From positions 1 through 20,319 of the forward strand of contig DATBAT010000063.1 of NCBI GenBank assembly GCA_036271375.1: 20,319 nucleotides of DNA, written 5' to 3'. This DNA is from DATBAT01 sp036271375. Its GTDB lineage: Bacteria > Acidobacteriota > Terriglobia > Terriglobales > Acidobacteriaceae. Made by a program: the position numbers and the translations under genes. This document shows, in pieces, positions 1 to 7,589 of the stretch; position 1 is the first letter of the stretch; each line of letters starts with the position of its first letter. The notes under the pieces were generated by a model. It worked only from the letters and a program-made list of their open reading frames with translations, did no database searches and had not been told where the DNA came from.

Positions 1-1083
1 GCCAGCCGGCAATCCGCCGGGAACCGCCCAGGGATTGCGGCCCAAAAGATTGGCGATCACGGGATTTATGGTGTTGCCGGCAGCGGTGTAAGCATCCACC
101 TGCGCCTGCGTCGGCACAGTCTCAATATTCGGCAAGCCTCCGACTTCGCGCTGCCCTTCGTAGGCCACGAACCAGAAAGTGCGGTCCTTAATCAGCGGTC
201 CGCCCAGTGATCCGCCAAATTGATTGTTGTGAAAGCTGTTCTTCGGAGTCGGTTCGGCGTTGAAATAATTGCGCGCGTCAAGCGCGTCGTTGCGAAAATA
301 TTCCGACGCCGATCCATGGATCGCATTGGTGCCCGACTTGGTCACGATGTTCACCGTGCCGCCGGAATTGCGGCCATACTCGGCTTCCGAGTTGGAAAGG
401 ATCGCGACCTCCGCCAGCGCATCGACCGGCAGCACGGTAGCCGGAGTTCCGAATACGCCGGCTTCGTTGATCGCGGGATCGTTGCGGTAGCCGTCGTTCA
501 TGTCGGTGCCGTCGAGCAGGTAGTTGTTGGAGCGCCCGCGGTTGCCGTTGATGCTGAAAATTCCGAAAGAACCGGGTGCGTCGTTGACTGAACTCGGATC
601 CGCGTTAGCCCCAGGTACCAGAGTCATCAGCTTGAGATAGTCACGTCCGTTGATCGGCAGCTGCTCCACGCGCTGCGATTCTATGGTGCCGCCGATCGTG
701 TCTCCCGCGGTTTCTACCAGAGGGATTTCCGCCGTCACATCTACTGTCTGGTCGACCTGTCCGGGCGTTAGCTTTAAATCCGCGCGTTGGGCCAGGGTCA
801 CGCCAACCGCCACGCCATTCAGGATCTGCCTCTGAAATCCAGTCTTGAGTGCAAGCACGGCGTATTTACCCAGCGGCAATTCGACAAAGGTGTAATTTCC
901 TTCCGCATCACTTGTAGTTGTGCGAGAAAAGCCTGCGTCCGTGCTGGTGGCGGTGACTTGGGCATCGGCCACGGCAGCGCCGCTGCTGTCGGTGACGGTC
1001 CCCACGATGCTGCCGCGAAAAGTTTGGCTGAATATTGAGGTTGAAGCGATGAGAACAAAGAGGACGAGGGAACGGGGGCGCAT
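1..1083 (-). CDS. Oar-like TonB-dependent receptor, N-terminal part (runs off left edge)
   Basis: Reading the minus strand from 1083 gives 361 codons without a stop, so the 3' part is outside the window. The start ATG is preceded by AAGGAG at good spacing. Residues 1-20 are a signal peptide ending in SIFSQ. Residues 21 to about 105 form a carboxypeptidase-regulatory-like (Ig-fold) domain with the usual GTVTDSSGA and AEGNYTF segments. A plug domain follows: QLPINGRDY near 141, LLDGTDMND near 189, and EYGRNSGGTVNIVTKSGTN at 235-253. This order is that of the large Oar-like TonB-dependent receptors expanded in acidobacteria; the beta-barrel lies beyond the window. It probably sits in the outer membrane and takes up a ligand that cannot be deduced here. 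It lies 148 nt downstream of the co-directional outer-membrane gene, with no clear promoter in the gap. Confidence 0.93.
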   Translation of the reverse strand, partial: MRPRSLVLFVLIASTSIFSQTFRGSIVGTVTDSSGAAVADAQVTATSTDAGFSRTTTSDAEGNYTFVELPLGKYAVLALKTGFQRQILNGVAVGVTLAQRADLKLTPGQVDQTVDVTAEIPLVETAGDTIGGTIESQRVEQLPINGRDYLKLMTLVPGANADPSSVNDAPGSFGIFSINGNRGRSNNYLLDGTDMNDGYRNDPAINEAGVFGTPATVLPVDALAEVAILSNSEAEYGRNSGGTVNIVTKSGTNAIHGSASEYFRNDALDARNYFNAEPTPKNSFHNNQFGGSLGGPLIKDRTFWFVAYEGQREVGGLPNIETVPTQAQVDAYTAAGNTINPVIANLLGRNPWAVPGGLPAG

Positions 1084-1231
1084 GTAATTCTCCTTAAAGA
1101 TATGCGTTTGGCCCAGTTAGTGGAGAACTCCAATCTTACTGCAATGGTTGGCAGCAGATGCAAGAGCGGTAGGGAAGGCACGTCAGGGTGCGCAACGGAG
1201 AAGCATCTTGCGGGCGGTCGGGGCGCGCAGA

Positions 1232-2905
1232 CTAGAAGGTGAAAGCCAAGCCGCCGCGAACAGCACGCGCCGACTGTACCAGGTAAACCGTGCGTCCATC
1301 CTGGCCAAGCACAGGAACATATCCCTGGGCCAGCAGGTTGCGGACATCGATCAGGGCGTCCATGTGGCCGGAAAGAAATCCGGTGCCTGGGATCGGCTGC
1401 CGCAGGAAAAAATTCAGGAACGGCTCAGATTGTCCCGGCGACGCGTTGAACATATCGACCGGTGTAAGCGCCTGGCCGTCCGTCCAGCGATAGGAAGCAA
1501 TCCACTGTGTCTTGTAACGCGATGACTTGCCGCTGAGCTTGCCGGAGATACTATGGCGGTTGCGGATGGCCATCCAGTCGCGGGCATCCTGCAAGGTCGC
1601 TTGTTCGTTGTCGAGATCGAGCACACCGCCGTATTCATAATCGACCGAGGCGGTCATGCCGGAGCTTAGCTTGCGCTGCGCCAGAATCCGCACGCCGTGC
1701 GTGTCCAGATCGCGTCCCTGATAGCTGAACGTGCCCGAATAAAGGTCAGGCAGCACGTTACCGTTTTCCATGGAAACTTCGCCCACGCCGGTAAGCGAAG
1801 GATCGACCACATGGTCGGAGTAAACCGCCATTTGCAAAGTGTTCTTGCCCGCCTTATGGGATACCGAAACTTCGTGATGGTGCGCGCGTTCGATCGAAGC
1901 CCGCGAACCCGCCAAAGTTACATGCGGACCCGACTCGCTGAAGTCGGCCGGCGCGGAATCGAATCCGCGGTCGATGCGGCTGTCGGGCTGGTCGGTGGCG
2001 TAGCGGTATTCAACGAGGGTGTCAGGCGAAAGATGCAGATCGGCGGTGGCGAAGGGCCGAAGTGCGGTCACCCGTCCCATGAACTGCACAGTCTGCAACT
2101 CGCTGCCAAACTTCAATTCGAGAATGTCGCCCAGCGTGATGCTGTCGGATGTGCTTAACGCCAGCGCCTGCAGGTCAGCATTGCGCAGGCTCACGTCAGG
2201 CGAAGCCAGGCGGCGCATGGTGAAGGCAACTTCCGGACCTGAGCCGTTCAGATTCTTGTGGCCGTACGACGCTCGCAGCACGGTGGCGGGAGAGCCATTG
2301 CCGTAGCCAAGGTTGCCTTGCAGTCCAACCACGCCGGTCGAGAACACCGACTTCTCCAACCGGAAGCCTGTGCTTACGTCAGAAGAGCTTCCGTAACCAT
2401 CGGAGGGCGAACCTGCCAAAAACGACACGGTGCCCTTCAGGTCCGATTCGCTGTCTTTCTCAGCCTTAACGTTCGTACCGAAGGCCCGCAGAATCGGACG
2501 GTTGGCCGCCGACCGCAGCACCCACTTCCAGTCTTCTTCGTCGGCTGGTCCACGCATGGGCGCGATATTCATCGCGTCGAACAGCGTGCTCATGGTCATG
2601 TTGACGATGACGCTGTTACCGGCGCGCAACGCCACATGTTCGCGGGAGTTAGGGAGGAAAGCAGGGACCGAAGCTTTGACAGTGTAGGTGCCCGGTACAA
2701 CATTCCGCGCCGAGTAGAAGCCGTTCTCGTCGGTGAAGATGCGGAAGGTGTGCAGCGCCGAACTCATCACTTCCACCATCGCGCCCATCTGGGGCACTCC
2801 GGCGGAGCTTCGCACATAACCTGAGATCGAGCCTGAGTTGTCCGCAGCCCACACGGGGAGTGTCAGGCCGAACGCCAGCGCGAAATAGCCGAGCTTACGG
2901 AGCAT
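1232..2905 (-). CDS. Outer-membrane beta-barrel protein with carboxypeptidase-regulatory-like N-terminal domain
   Basis: This encodes 557 residues. A TTG start at 2920 is possible, but GGAGG would touch it. The ATG at 2903-2905 has AGAGG five bases upstream and begins directly with the signal peptide MLRKLGYFALAFGLTLPVWA, so it is preferred. A carboxypeptidase-regulatory-like domain covers roughly residues 22-105 (SGSISGYVRSSAGVPQ, then TDENGFYSARNVVPGTYTVK). The rest consists of alternating amphipathic strands, as in a beta-barrel, and the protein ends in GGLAFTF, an aromatic C-terminus like the beta-signal read by the BAM machinery. It resembles a small TonB-receptor relative without a recognisable plug. 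It follows the GWxTD gene by only 30 nt, so the two are probably co-transcribed. The ligand and function are unknown. Confidence 0.85.
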   Translation of the reverse strand: MLRKLGYFALAFGLTLPVWAADNSGSISGYVRSSAGVPQMGAMVEVMSSALHTFRIFTDENGFYSARNVVPGTYTVKASVPAFLPNSREHVALRAGNSVIVNMTMSTLFDAMNIAPMRGPADEEDWKWVLRSAANRPILRAFGTNVKAEKDSESDLKGTVSFLAGSPSDGYGSSSDVSTGFRLEKSVFSTGVVGLQGNLGYGNGSPATVLRASYGHKNLNGSGPEVAFTMRRLASPDVSLRNADLQALALSTSDSITLGDILELKFGSELQTVQFMGRVTALRPFATADLHLSPDTLVEYRYATDQPDSRIDRGFDSAPADFSESGPHVTLAGSRASIERAHHHEVSVSHKAGKNTLQMAVYSDHVVDPSLTGVGEVSMENGNVLPDLYSGTFSYQGRDLDTHGVRILAQRKLSSGMTASVDYEYGGVLDLDNEQATLQDARDWMAIRNRHSISGKLSGKSSRYKTQWIASYRWTDGQALTPVDMFNASPGQSEPFLNFFLRQPIPGTGFLSGHMDALIDVRNLLAQGYVPVLGQDGRTVYLVQSARAVRGGLAFTF

Positions 2906-2935
2906 GACCACCTCTACCAACCTCCAGCGGGGGGA

Positions 2936-4687
2936 TTATTCAACCGCGAAAGTCGCTGTCGGATCCACCATCTGCTTGGAGAGCTTGTCGTCCACCTTAA
3001 TTTCGATGCGGTAAACTCCCGGCCCAAGATTGGCCGCGGATAGAGTTTTCTGCAAAGTCACCTGTTCGCCAACATTTCCCATCTGCTCGGTCGATTCGAC
3101 AGTGTGAACCACGGCCTTGTTGGTCGCCGCGTTGATGACTTCGTACTGCACCGTGGCAGAAGGCTTGTGGGTCTTGTCGTCGACGCTGAGATTATAGATC
3201 TGCATCCAGAAATTTACCTTCTGGTTACGCTTAAAGATTACCGGCTTGCCGTCGGCGCCCTGTACCCGCGGCCGCACCTTAGTAGTGCCGATCACGAAGT
3301 TGCCGGTTCCTACGTTCTTCATGGGCACGGCTTCCATCTGGTCGGCTACGATCAATGAAGACGCGGAGAGTTTGTCGTCGGCGTAATCGGGAACCACTAT
3401 ACCCTTGTTCCACGTCCCGACGCGATCTCCGTTGACGTCTTTTACGACGATGTCAAAGCGATAGCGGCCCGGACGCAGTGGCAAGGCCTTCCAGTAGACG
3501 GAAGAGTTTTCCGCCACCTTGGGCAGCAGTTCCGCGGGAACGTCGTTCTGCACGGTGTCTTCGAAGGTCTGTGCCACGCGCCCAGTCAGCGTGGTAACGC
3601 GGCCGAAGATGTTGATAGTGCCGCGCTGAATCCCGTCCTTATTGACGAAGGTGACATCGCGGTTCTTCACCTGGATGGTGACCGGCACCAGCACCGTGTC
3701 GCCCGTGACCTTGATGAAATCAGCCCGCACATCAAACGGCATCAGGTTGACGCTGATCTTGTGGCTGACCACTTCTTCCAGGTCCTTGAACTTTACCGCC
3801 GGCGGCTTCATCAACTTCGAATAAGTCTCGAGGCGGTCGAATTCTTTCGACTGCAGGTTCTGTGAGAACGGCCCGCCGCCCAGAGTTTCGAGACCACCAG
3901 TGAAGCGGTCGGCGCGGTTCGCCATACCCATCTGCTCGTAGAGAGTCTGGCCGGCGCCGGGGACGTGTTGCAACGCGTCCTTTTCACCGCGGTCGATGGT
4001 CATGTGATATTCGCCGCACATGCAGGTGTCGACGAACTCGATAATGATTTCCTGCCCTACGCCTTCTAGATAGCGGTAACGCCAATCTTCAAAAGGATAA
4101 GTAGAAGTCTGTCCGCCGCCTTCTTCCATGGGACGGTCGTAGCTTCCACCGGAAGGATGAGACTCAATCTCGTCCGGCTTGCCGAACATAATGTAGATGC
4201 GGCCGCGGTCCGATTTCCATCCCGGAATGCCCGCAGCGTAATGCTCGTTGGCATACGCGATACGCGCGTAGTGGTCTTCTTTGAATTCGTTCTCCACGGT
4301 GTCGGGCGTGGGATCGCGGCGCTGCCAGAAAGACTCGATGAACTGGTCACGTTCCTCGTCGTTGGAGAGTTGCTTGAACGCCGAGCGCTCTTCGTCGGTG
4401 ATGATCCAGCGCACGTCCTCATCCAACCACTTCTTGTAAGTCTTTCCCAATTCTTTATTCAGCGATTTGGCGTTCTCTTTGCGCTGCTTGTCGGTGATCG
4501 GGCGCTTTAACGGATCCACATCCTTGGAGTCCTGCCCCTCAGCAGACTTTGGTGTGGCTTCCGGTGCTTGATTGGAAGTACTGTCGGATTTTCCTTCCTG
4601 CGCGAAAACTGCCGTCCCGAGCCCCAACATTAACGACACGAGCAGGAAAAGAAAACCAATACGGCGAACAACTTGGGCGTGAACCAT
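2936..4687 (-). CDS. GWxTD domain-containing secreted protein
   Basis: This encodes 583 residues from the ATG at 4685-4687, which has TTAGGAG about 11 bases upstream. A GTG at 4714 is in frame but would put nine residues before the signal peptide. Residues 1-30 are a signal peptide (hydrophobic FLFLLVSLMLGLGTAVFA, then Q), followed by a low-complexity Ser/Gln/Glu linker. FIESFWQRRDPTP (about 116-128) and GWKSDRGRIYIMFGKPDEIE (about 156-175) are the hallmark of the GWxTD family, which is common in Acidobacteria and Bacteroidetes and has no established biochemical role. The C-terminal half looks beta-rich, with VRADFIKVTGDTVLVPVTIQ and a final VYRIEIKVDDKLSKQ segment, suggesting Ig-like modules. 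Export to the periplasm or outer surface is inferred. The coupling to the outer-membrane barrel gene 30 nt downstream suggests a joint envelope role. Confidence 0.9.
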   Translation of the reverse strand: MVHAQVVRRIGFLFLLVSLMLGLGTAVFAQEGKSDSTSNQAPEATPKSAEGQDSKDVDPLKRPITDKQRKENAKSLNKELGKTYKKWLDEDVRWIITDEERSAFKQLSNDEERDQFIESFWQRRDPTPDTVENEFKEDHYARIAYANEHYAAGIPGWKSDRGRIYIMFGKPDEIESHPSGGSYDRPMEEGGGQTSTYPFEDWRYRYLEGVGQEIIIEFVDTCMCGEYHMTIDRGEKDALQHVPGAGQTLYEQMGMANRADRFTGGLETLGGGPFSQNLQSKEFDRLETYSKLMKPPAVKFKDLEEVVSHKISVNLMPFDVRADFIKVTGDTVLVPVTIQVKNRDVTFVNKDGIQRGTINIFGRVTTLTGRVAQTFEDTVQNDVPAELLPKVAENSSVYWKALPLRPGRYRFDIVVKDVNGDRVGTWNKGIVVPDYADDKLSASSLIVADQMEAVPMKNVGTGNFVIGTTKVRPRVQGADGKPVIFKRNQKVNFWMQIYNLSVDDKTHKPSATVQYEVINAATNKAVVHTVESTEQMGNVGEQVTLQKTLSAANLGPGVYRIEIKVDDKLSKQMVDPTATFAVE

Positions 4688-5059
4688 AGACGGGGCTACT
4701 CCTAACGGAGACACTGACTTACAATATTCTATGTCCGCGTCTTCCCCAAAAGCAAGACCATCCGGCCCTTTAATCGCGTCCCCGGCGGGCCTAAGCGGCA
4801 GTATTTACATAGTGTTCTAGGGATGGGGGTTACACATCCGTTATACCTTTGGCGAGCTACCCAAGGTATAATTTCTGCGGCGCGCCGCCACCTCTCCAGT
4901 TGTGCAAACGAGCTGGGAACTTTTGGCTTCCAAGGGTCGTACCAACATTTGTGCATGTTTCTCCGAAGGAAACGACCTGGGCCCCAAGGACGCGGCATAC
5001 CTGAAATCTGACCGCACTCGCATGTCGTGCCCCGGCAACTCCGGCGAATCAGAGGAGCA
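4688..5059. other. Divergent intergenic region with candidate control sites
   Basis: These 372 nt lie between the minus-strand GWxTD gene and the plus-strand adaptor gene. Short frames on both strands have no ribosome-binding sites or recognisable products and are taken as noise. The notable content is an imperfect dyad around 4841-4871 carrying -10-like boxes on both strands, described separately. An AGAGGAG ribosome-binding site lies just before the ATG at 5060. No terminator or ncRNA-like structure was seen. Confidence 0.6.
4840..4872. promoter_or_regulatory. Palindromic divergent -10 pair / putative operator
   Basis: TTATACCTTtGG (4841-4852) and CCcAAGGTATAA (4860-4871) form a 12-bp inverted repeat with one mismatch around a 7-nt centre. 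The right arm contains TATAAT (4867-4872) facing the adaptor gene. The left arm, read on the minus strand, contains TATAAC (4845-4840) facing the GWxTD gene. Both -10 boxes lie 150-190 nt from their start codons. The matching -35 positions read TACCTT on both strands and are poor, so activator dependence, or use of the dyad purely as an operator, is equally possible. Confidence 0.4.
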
Positions 5060-6448
5060 ATGAGCACTTGGAAAAAAGTTGCAATTGGCGTGGTAGCCGT
5101 CGTTCTACTAGCGTCGATCATCGGTTTTACGGTTTATCGCAGCCACAAAAACGTTGTGGTGGTACAGACCGCTAAAGCCAGGACGTCGGATTTGGCCTCT
5201 ATAGTGAGCGCCTCCGGCGAAGTGAAGCCGAAGACGTACGTGAATATCGGTGCGAATGCCTTCGGCAAGATCACCCACCTCTTCGTAAAAGAAGGCGACC
5301 GGGTGAAAAAGGGACAAATGCTGGCGCAACTCGAAAACGTCCAGTCCGCCGCCGACGTCAACGCCACCCAGGCGACGTTGCAGGCGTCCCAAACTGACGC
5401 GGTTGCCGCCGATGCCGCCATCAAGACCGCCGAAGCCGATCTGGTACGTGCCAAGTCGGACGCGGAACGCGCCAAGCTCGACTGGACTCGCGCCCAGGGG
5501 CTATATAAAGACGCGCTGATCGCGAAATCGGAATACGACTCGCAAAACGCCGCCTACCAGACCGCCAATGCCGGTTTGGCCCAGGCACAAGCCCGCTTGG
5601 CTCAATCAGTAGCGCAGAAGGATTCCGCCGACCGTCATATTGGATCGGTCAAGGCCAATCTGACCCGCGCCTCTGACGTTTTGCAGAAGACGACTTACGC
5701 TGCCCCGTACGATGGAACGATCACCAACCTGCCGGTGCGCGAAGGCGAGACGGTTGTCATCGGAATTCAGAATTCGCCGGGCAGCACCCTAATGACACTG
5801 GCGGACATGGCCATCATCACCGCAGAAGTTCGTGTCGATGAAACCGACATTGTGAATGTGAAACTTGGCCAATCCGCCGAAGTTTCGATTGACGCCATTC
5901 CCAAGAAGACGTTCAAAGCAGTAGTGACAGAGATCGGCAACAACGCCATCGTGCGCTCTACCGGTGTTTCGACTTCGCAGCAGGTTGCGGCCAGCGAGGA
6001 AGCGAAAGACTTTAAGGTAGTCGTCACCTTGCAGGATCCGCCGCAGAACTTGCGGCCAGGGCTGTCGGCGACGGCGAAGATTACCACCGCCTCGCGCGCC
6101 AACGTGCTGACCATTCCGATCCAGGCGCTCACGGTACGTACCAAAGAAGATCTGGAGAAGAAGACGGCGGGCGAAACCGTACAGGCAGCCGCCCCAGCAA
6201 GCGATTCAAAGACCGCGGGCAGGAACAAAGACGAAATGCAGGGTGTCTTTGTTCTTCATGCGCAGACGGTGGACTTCGTCCCCGTCGATACTGGTGTAGC
6301 GGGCACGACCGACATCGAGATCACCAAGGGTTTAAAAGACGGAGACGAGATAGTAACCGGCAGCTACAAAGTTTTGCGCACAATCAAGCCGGGAACTGGC
6401 GTCAAAGTAGATAATACGGCCCCCAAGAAAGACGAAGAGAGCAGCTAA
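5060..6448 (+). CDS. HlyD/MacA-type efflux periplasmic adaptor subunit
   Basis: This encodes 462 residues. The ATG at 5060 is preceded by AGAGGAG; an upstream GTG at 5027 would only add residues encoded by the ribosome-binding-site region. One membrane anchor spans about residues 7-27. The first biotinyl-lipoyl-like half is at 60-92 (GKITHLFVKEGDRVKKGQML). An Ala/Gln/Lys-rich coiled-coil hairpin runs from 95 to 210, and the second lipoyl half is at 213-235 (YAAPYDGTITNLPVREGE). A beta-barrel domain with VDETDIVNVKLGQ (259-271) follows, and a membrane-proximal region ends near 450. This is the layout of adaptors that bridge an inner-membrane transporter and an outer-membrane channel. The ATPase gene lies 90 nt downstream, so a MacA-like role in an ABC efflux or lipoprotein/peptide export system is likely. 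The substrate is unknown. Confidence 0.92.
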   Translation: MSTWKKVAIGVVAVVLLASIIGFTVYRSHKNVVVVQTAKARTSDLASIVSASGEVKPKTYVNIGANAFGKITHLFVKEGDRVKKGQMLAQLENVQSAADVNATQATLQASQTDAVAADAAIKTAEADLVRAKSDAERAKLDWTRAQGLYKDALIAKSEYDSQNAAYQTANAGLAQAQARLAQSVAQKDSADRHIGSVKANLTRASDVLQKTTYAAPYDGTITNLPVREGETVVIGIQNSPGSTLMTLADMAIITAEVRVDETDIVNVKLGQSAEVSIDAIPKKTFKAVVTEIGNNAIVRSTGVSTSQQVAASEEAKDFKVVVTLQDPPQNLRPGLSATAKITTASRANVLTIPIQALTVRTKEDLEKKTAGETVQAAAPASDSKTAGRNKDEMQGVFVLHAQTVDFVPVDTGVAGTTDIEITKGLKDGDEIVTGSYKVLRTIKPGTGVKVDNTAPKKDEESS

Positions 6449-6538
6449 ACGTTTAACGGGCCCTGTCGTCCAATAAAAGTCAGCAATAGAAAGCCGGAGA
6501 AAGCGGAGCGGGTAAGACCACTGAACGAGGAGAAAAAA

Positions 6539-7282
6539 ATGGCAACGGCTGAAGTATTGAATTTCGCGCCGCCAGCAGTGTCTGCGCCGCCCGAGTCCTC
6601 CATCATTTACACCCACGATTTGTGGAAGACCTACGAGATGGGCTCTGAACAGGTCCACGCGCTGCGCGGTGTCACTTTGAACATTCCGCGGAATGAATAC
6701 ATCGCGATCATGGGACCGTCTGGCTCGGGCAAGTCGACGCTGATGAACTTGATCGGCTGCCTCGACTCGCCGACCAAAGGGCAGTATTGGTTGAACGGTC
6801 ATCAAGTGAGCGAACTGGATGACGATGAGTTGGCCCGCATCCGCAACAAGGAAATCGGATTCGTTTTTCAGACGTTCAATCTGCTGGCCCGGGCCACCTC
6901 GCTGCACAACGTCGAGTTGCCCCTGATCTACGCCGGCGTTGCCACGGAGGAGCGCATTCAACGCGCGAAGGAAGCATTGATTTCTGTGGGCATGGAATCC
7001 CGGATGATGCACAAGCCCAACGAACTTTCCGGCGGACAAAGGCAGCGCGTTGCTATTGCTCGCGCGCTGGTGAACAAGCCGTCGATCATCCTGGCTGACG
7101 AACCCACCGGCAACCTGGACTCACAGACCGGTAACGAAATCATGGCCTTGTTCGATCGCTTGCAAGCGCAGGGAAACACCATCGTGCTGGTCACTCACGA
7201 ACACGACATCGCCGAGTATGCGCATCGTGTGGTTTACATCAAAGACGGCGTCGTCGAGCGCGACGAGAAGAAGGCGCGCTAG
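6539..7282 (+). CDS. ABC transporter ATP-binding protein (MacB/LolD type)
   Basis: This encodes 247 residues and is preceded by GAGGAG with seven bases to the ATG. Walker A GPSGSGKST is at 59-67, the Q-loop FQTFN is near 110-114, signature LSGGQRQR is at 163-170, Walker B IILADEPTGNLD is at 183-194, and the switch histidine is in LVTHEHD (H220). The LLARATSLHNVELPLIY segment and the LIGCLDSPTKG segment are typical of the MacB/LolD/FtsE-like branch. The N-terminal 20 or so residues (Ala/Pro-rich) are an unusual extension. The protein should energise a MacB-like permease together with the adaptor encoded upstream, but no permease gene follows. The next gene is a peptidase more than 300 nt away, so the membrane partner must be encoded elsewhere. 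Confidence 0.95.
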   Translation: MATAEVLNFAPPAVSAPPESSIIYTHDLWKTYEMGSEQVHALRGVTLNIPRNEYIAIMGPSGSGKSTLMNLIGCLDSPTKGQYWLNGHQVSELDDDELARIRNKEIGFVFQTFNLLARATSLHNVELPLIYAGVATEERIQRAKEALISVGMESRMMHKPNELSGGQRQRVAIARALVNKPSIILADEPTGNLDSQTGNEIMALFDRLQAQGNTIVLVTHEHDIAEYAHRVVYIKDGVVERDEKKAR

Positions 7283-7291
7283 TCTTCCACG

Positions 7292-7309
7292 GGCGGACGC
7301 TTGTCCGCC
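7292..7309. repeat. Perfect 7-bp hairpin after the ATPase gene
   Basis: GGCGGAC (7292-7298), loop GCTT and GTCCGCC (7303-7309) form a perfect stem nine nt after the ATPase stop codon. The following bases (ATTGTCTTTCGG) are only mildly T-rich, so it may end transcription weakly or may be an intergenic palindrome. Confidence 0.5.
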
Positions 7310-7335
7310 GATTGTCTTTCGGCTTGATTCCAAAA

Positions 7336-7439
7336 AATCCTCCCGTAGAGACGTTGCTGCGCAACGTCTCGGGGGCGCACGAACGTTAAGGGCACGGCCA
7401 CTCCCAGACGTAGCGGAGCTACGTCTCTACGCGAGGACT
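7336..7439. repeat. REPIN-like pair of inverted palindromes
   Basis: Two related hairpins lie head to head. The first has stem GAGACGTTGC (7348-7357) and its complement (7361-7370) with loop TGC. The second has stem AGACGTAGC (7406-7414) and its complement (7418-7426) with loop GGA. The outer ends match as inverted repeats over 19 bases with two mismatches (7336-7354 against 7421-7439; shared core CGTAGAGACGT). This two-REP inverted layout is that of REPINs/BIMEs, which are mobilised by RAYT transposases; no such gene is in the window. With the hairpin at 7292 it fills most of the 307-nt gap before the peptidase. The rest of that gap shows no convincing promoter. Confidence 0.65.
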
Positions 7440-7589
7440 TTGGCACCGCTAATCTCCCCTTGCATTGCACCAATTGTTAGGCTACTCTGCTGCTCCCCTG
7501 TCGCAATGCCACCAGCCTAAATCGCTGGCATGGACTGTCTTATACCGAACATGCATCACGCAAGCCGGTGCGCCCGGTCGGGAGACATC

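Noticed and set aside
5027..5059. GTG start 11 codons upstream for the adaptor gene
   Set aside because: The extra residues are encoded by the region that serves as the ribosome-binding site for the ATG at 5060, which directly precedes the membrane anchor.
6332..7039. 235-codon antisense frame over the adaptor/ATPase junction
   Set aside because: It overlaps the Walker A/Q-loop coding of the ATPase, has no recognisable domain, and no promoter or ribosome-binding site was found.
7439..7460. TTGGCACC before the S53 peptidase as a sigma-54 promoter
   Set aside because: No GC at the correct ten-base spacing; the next TTGC is too far away.
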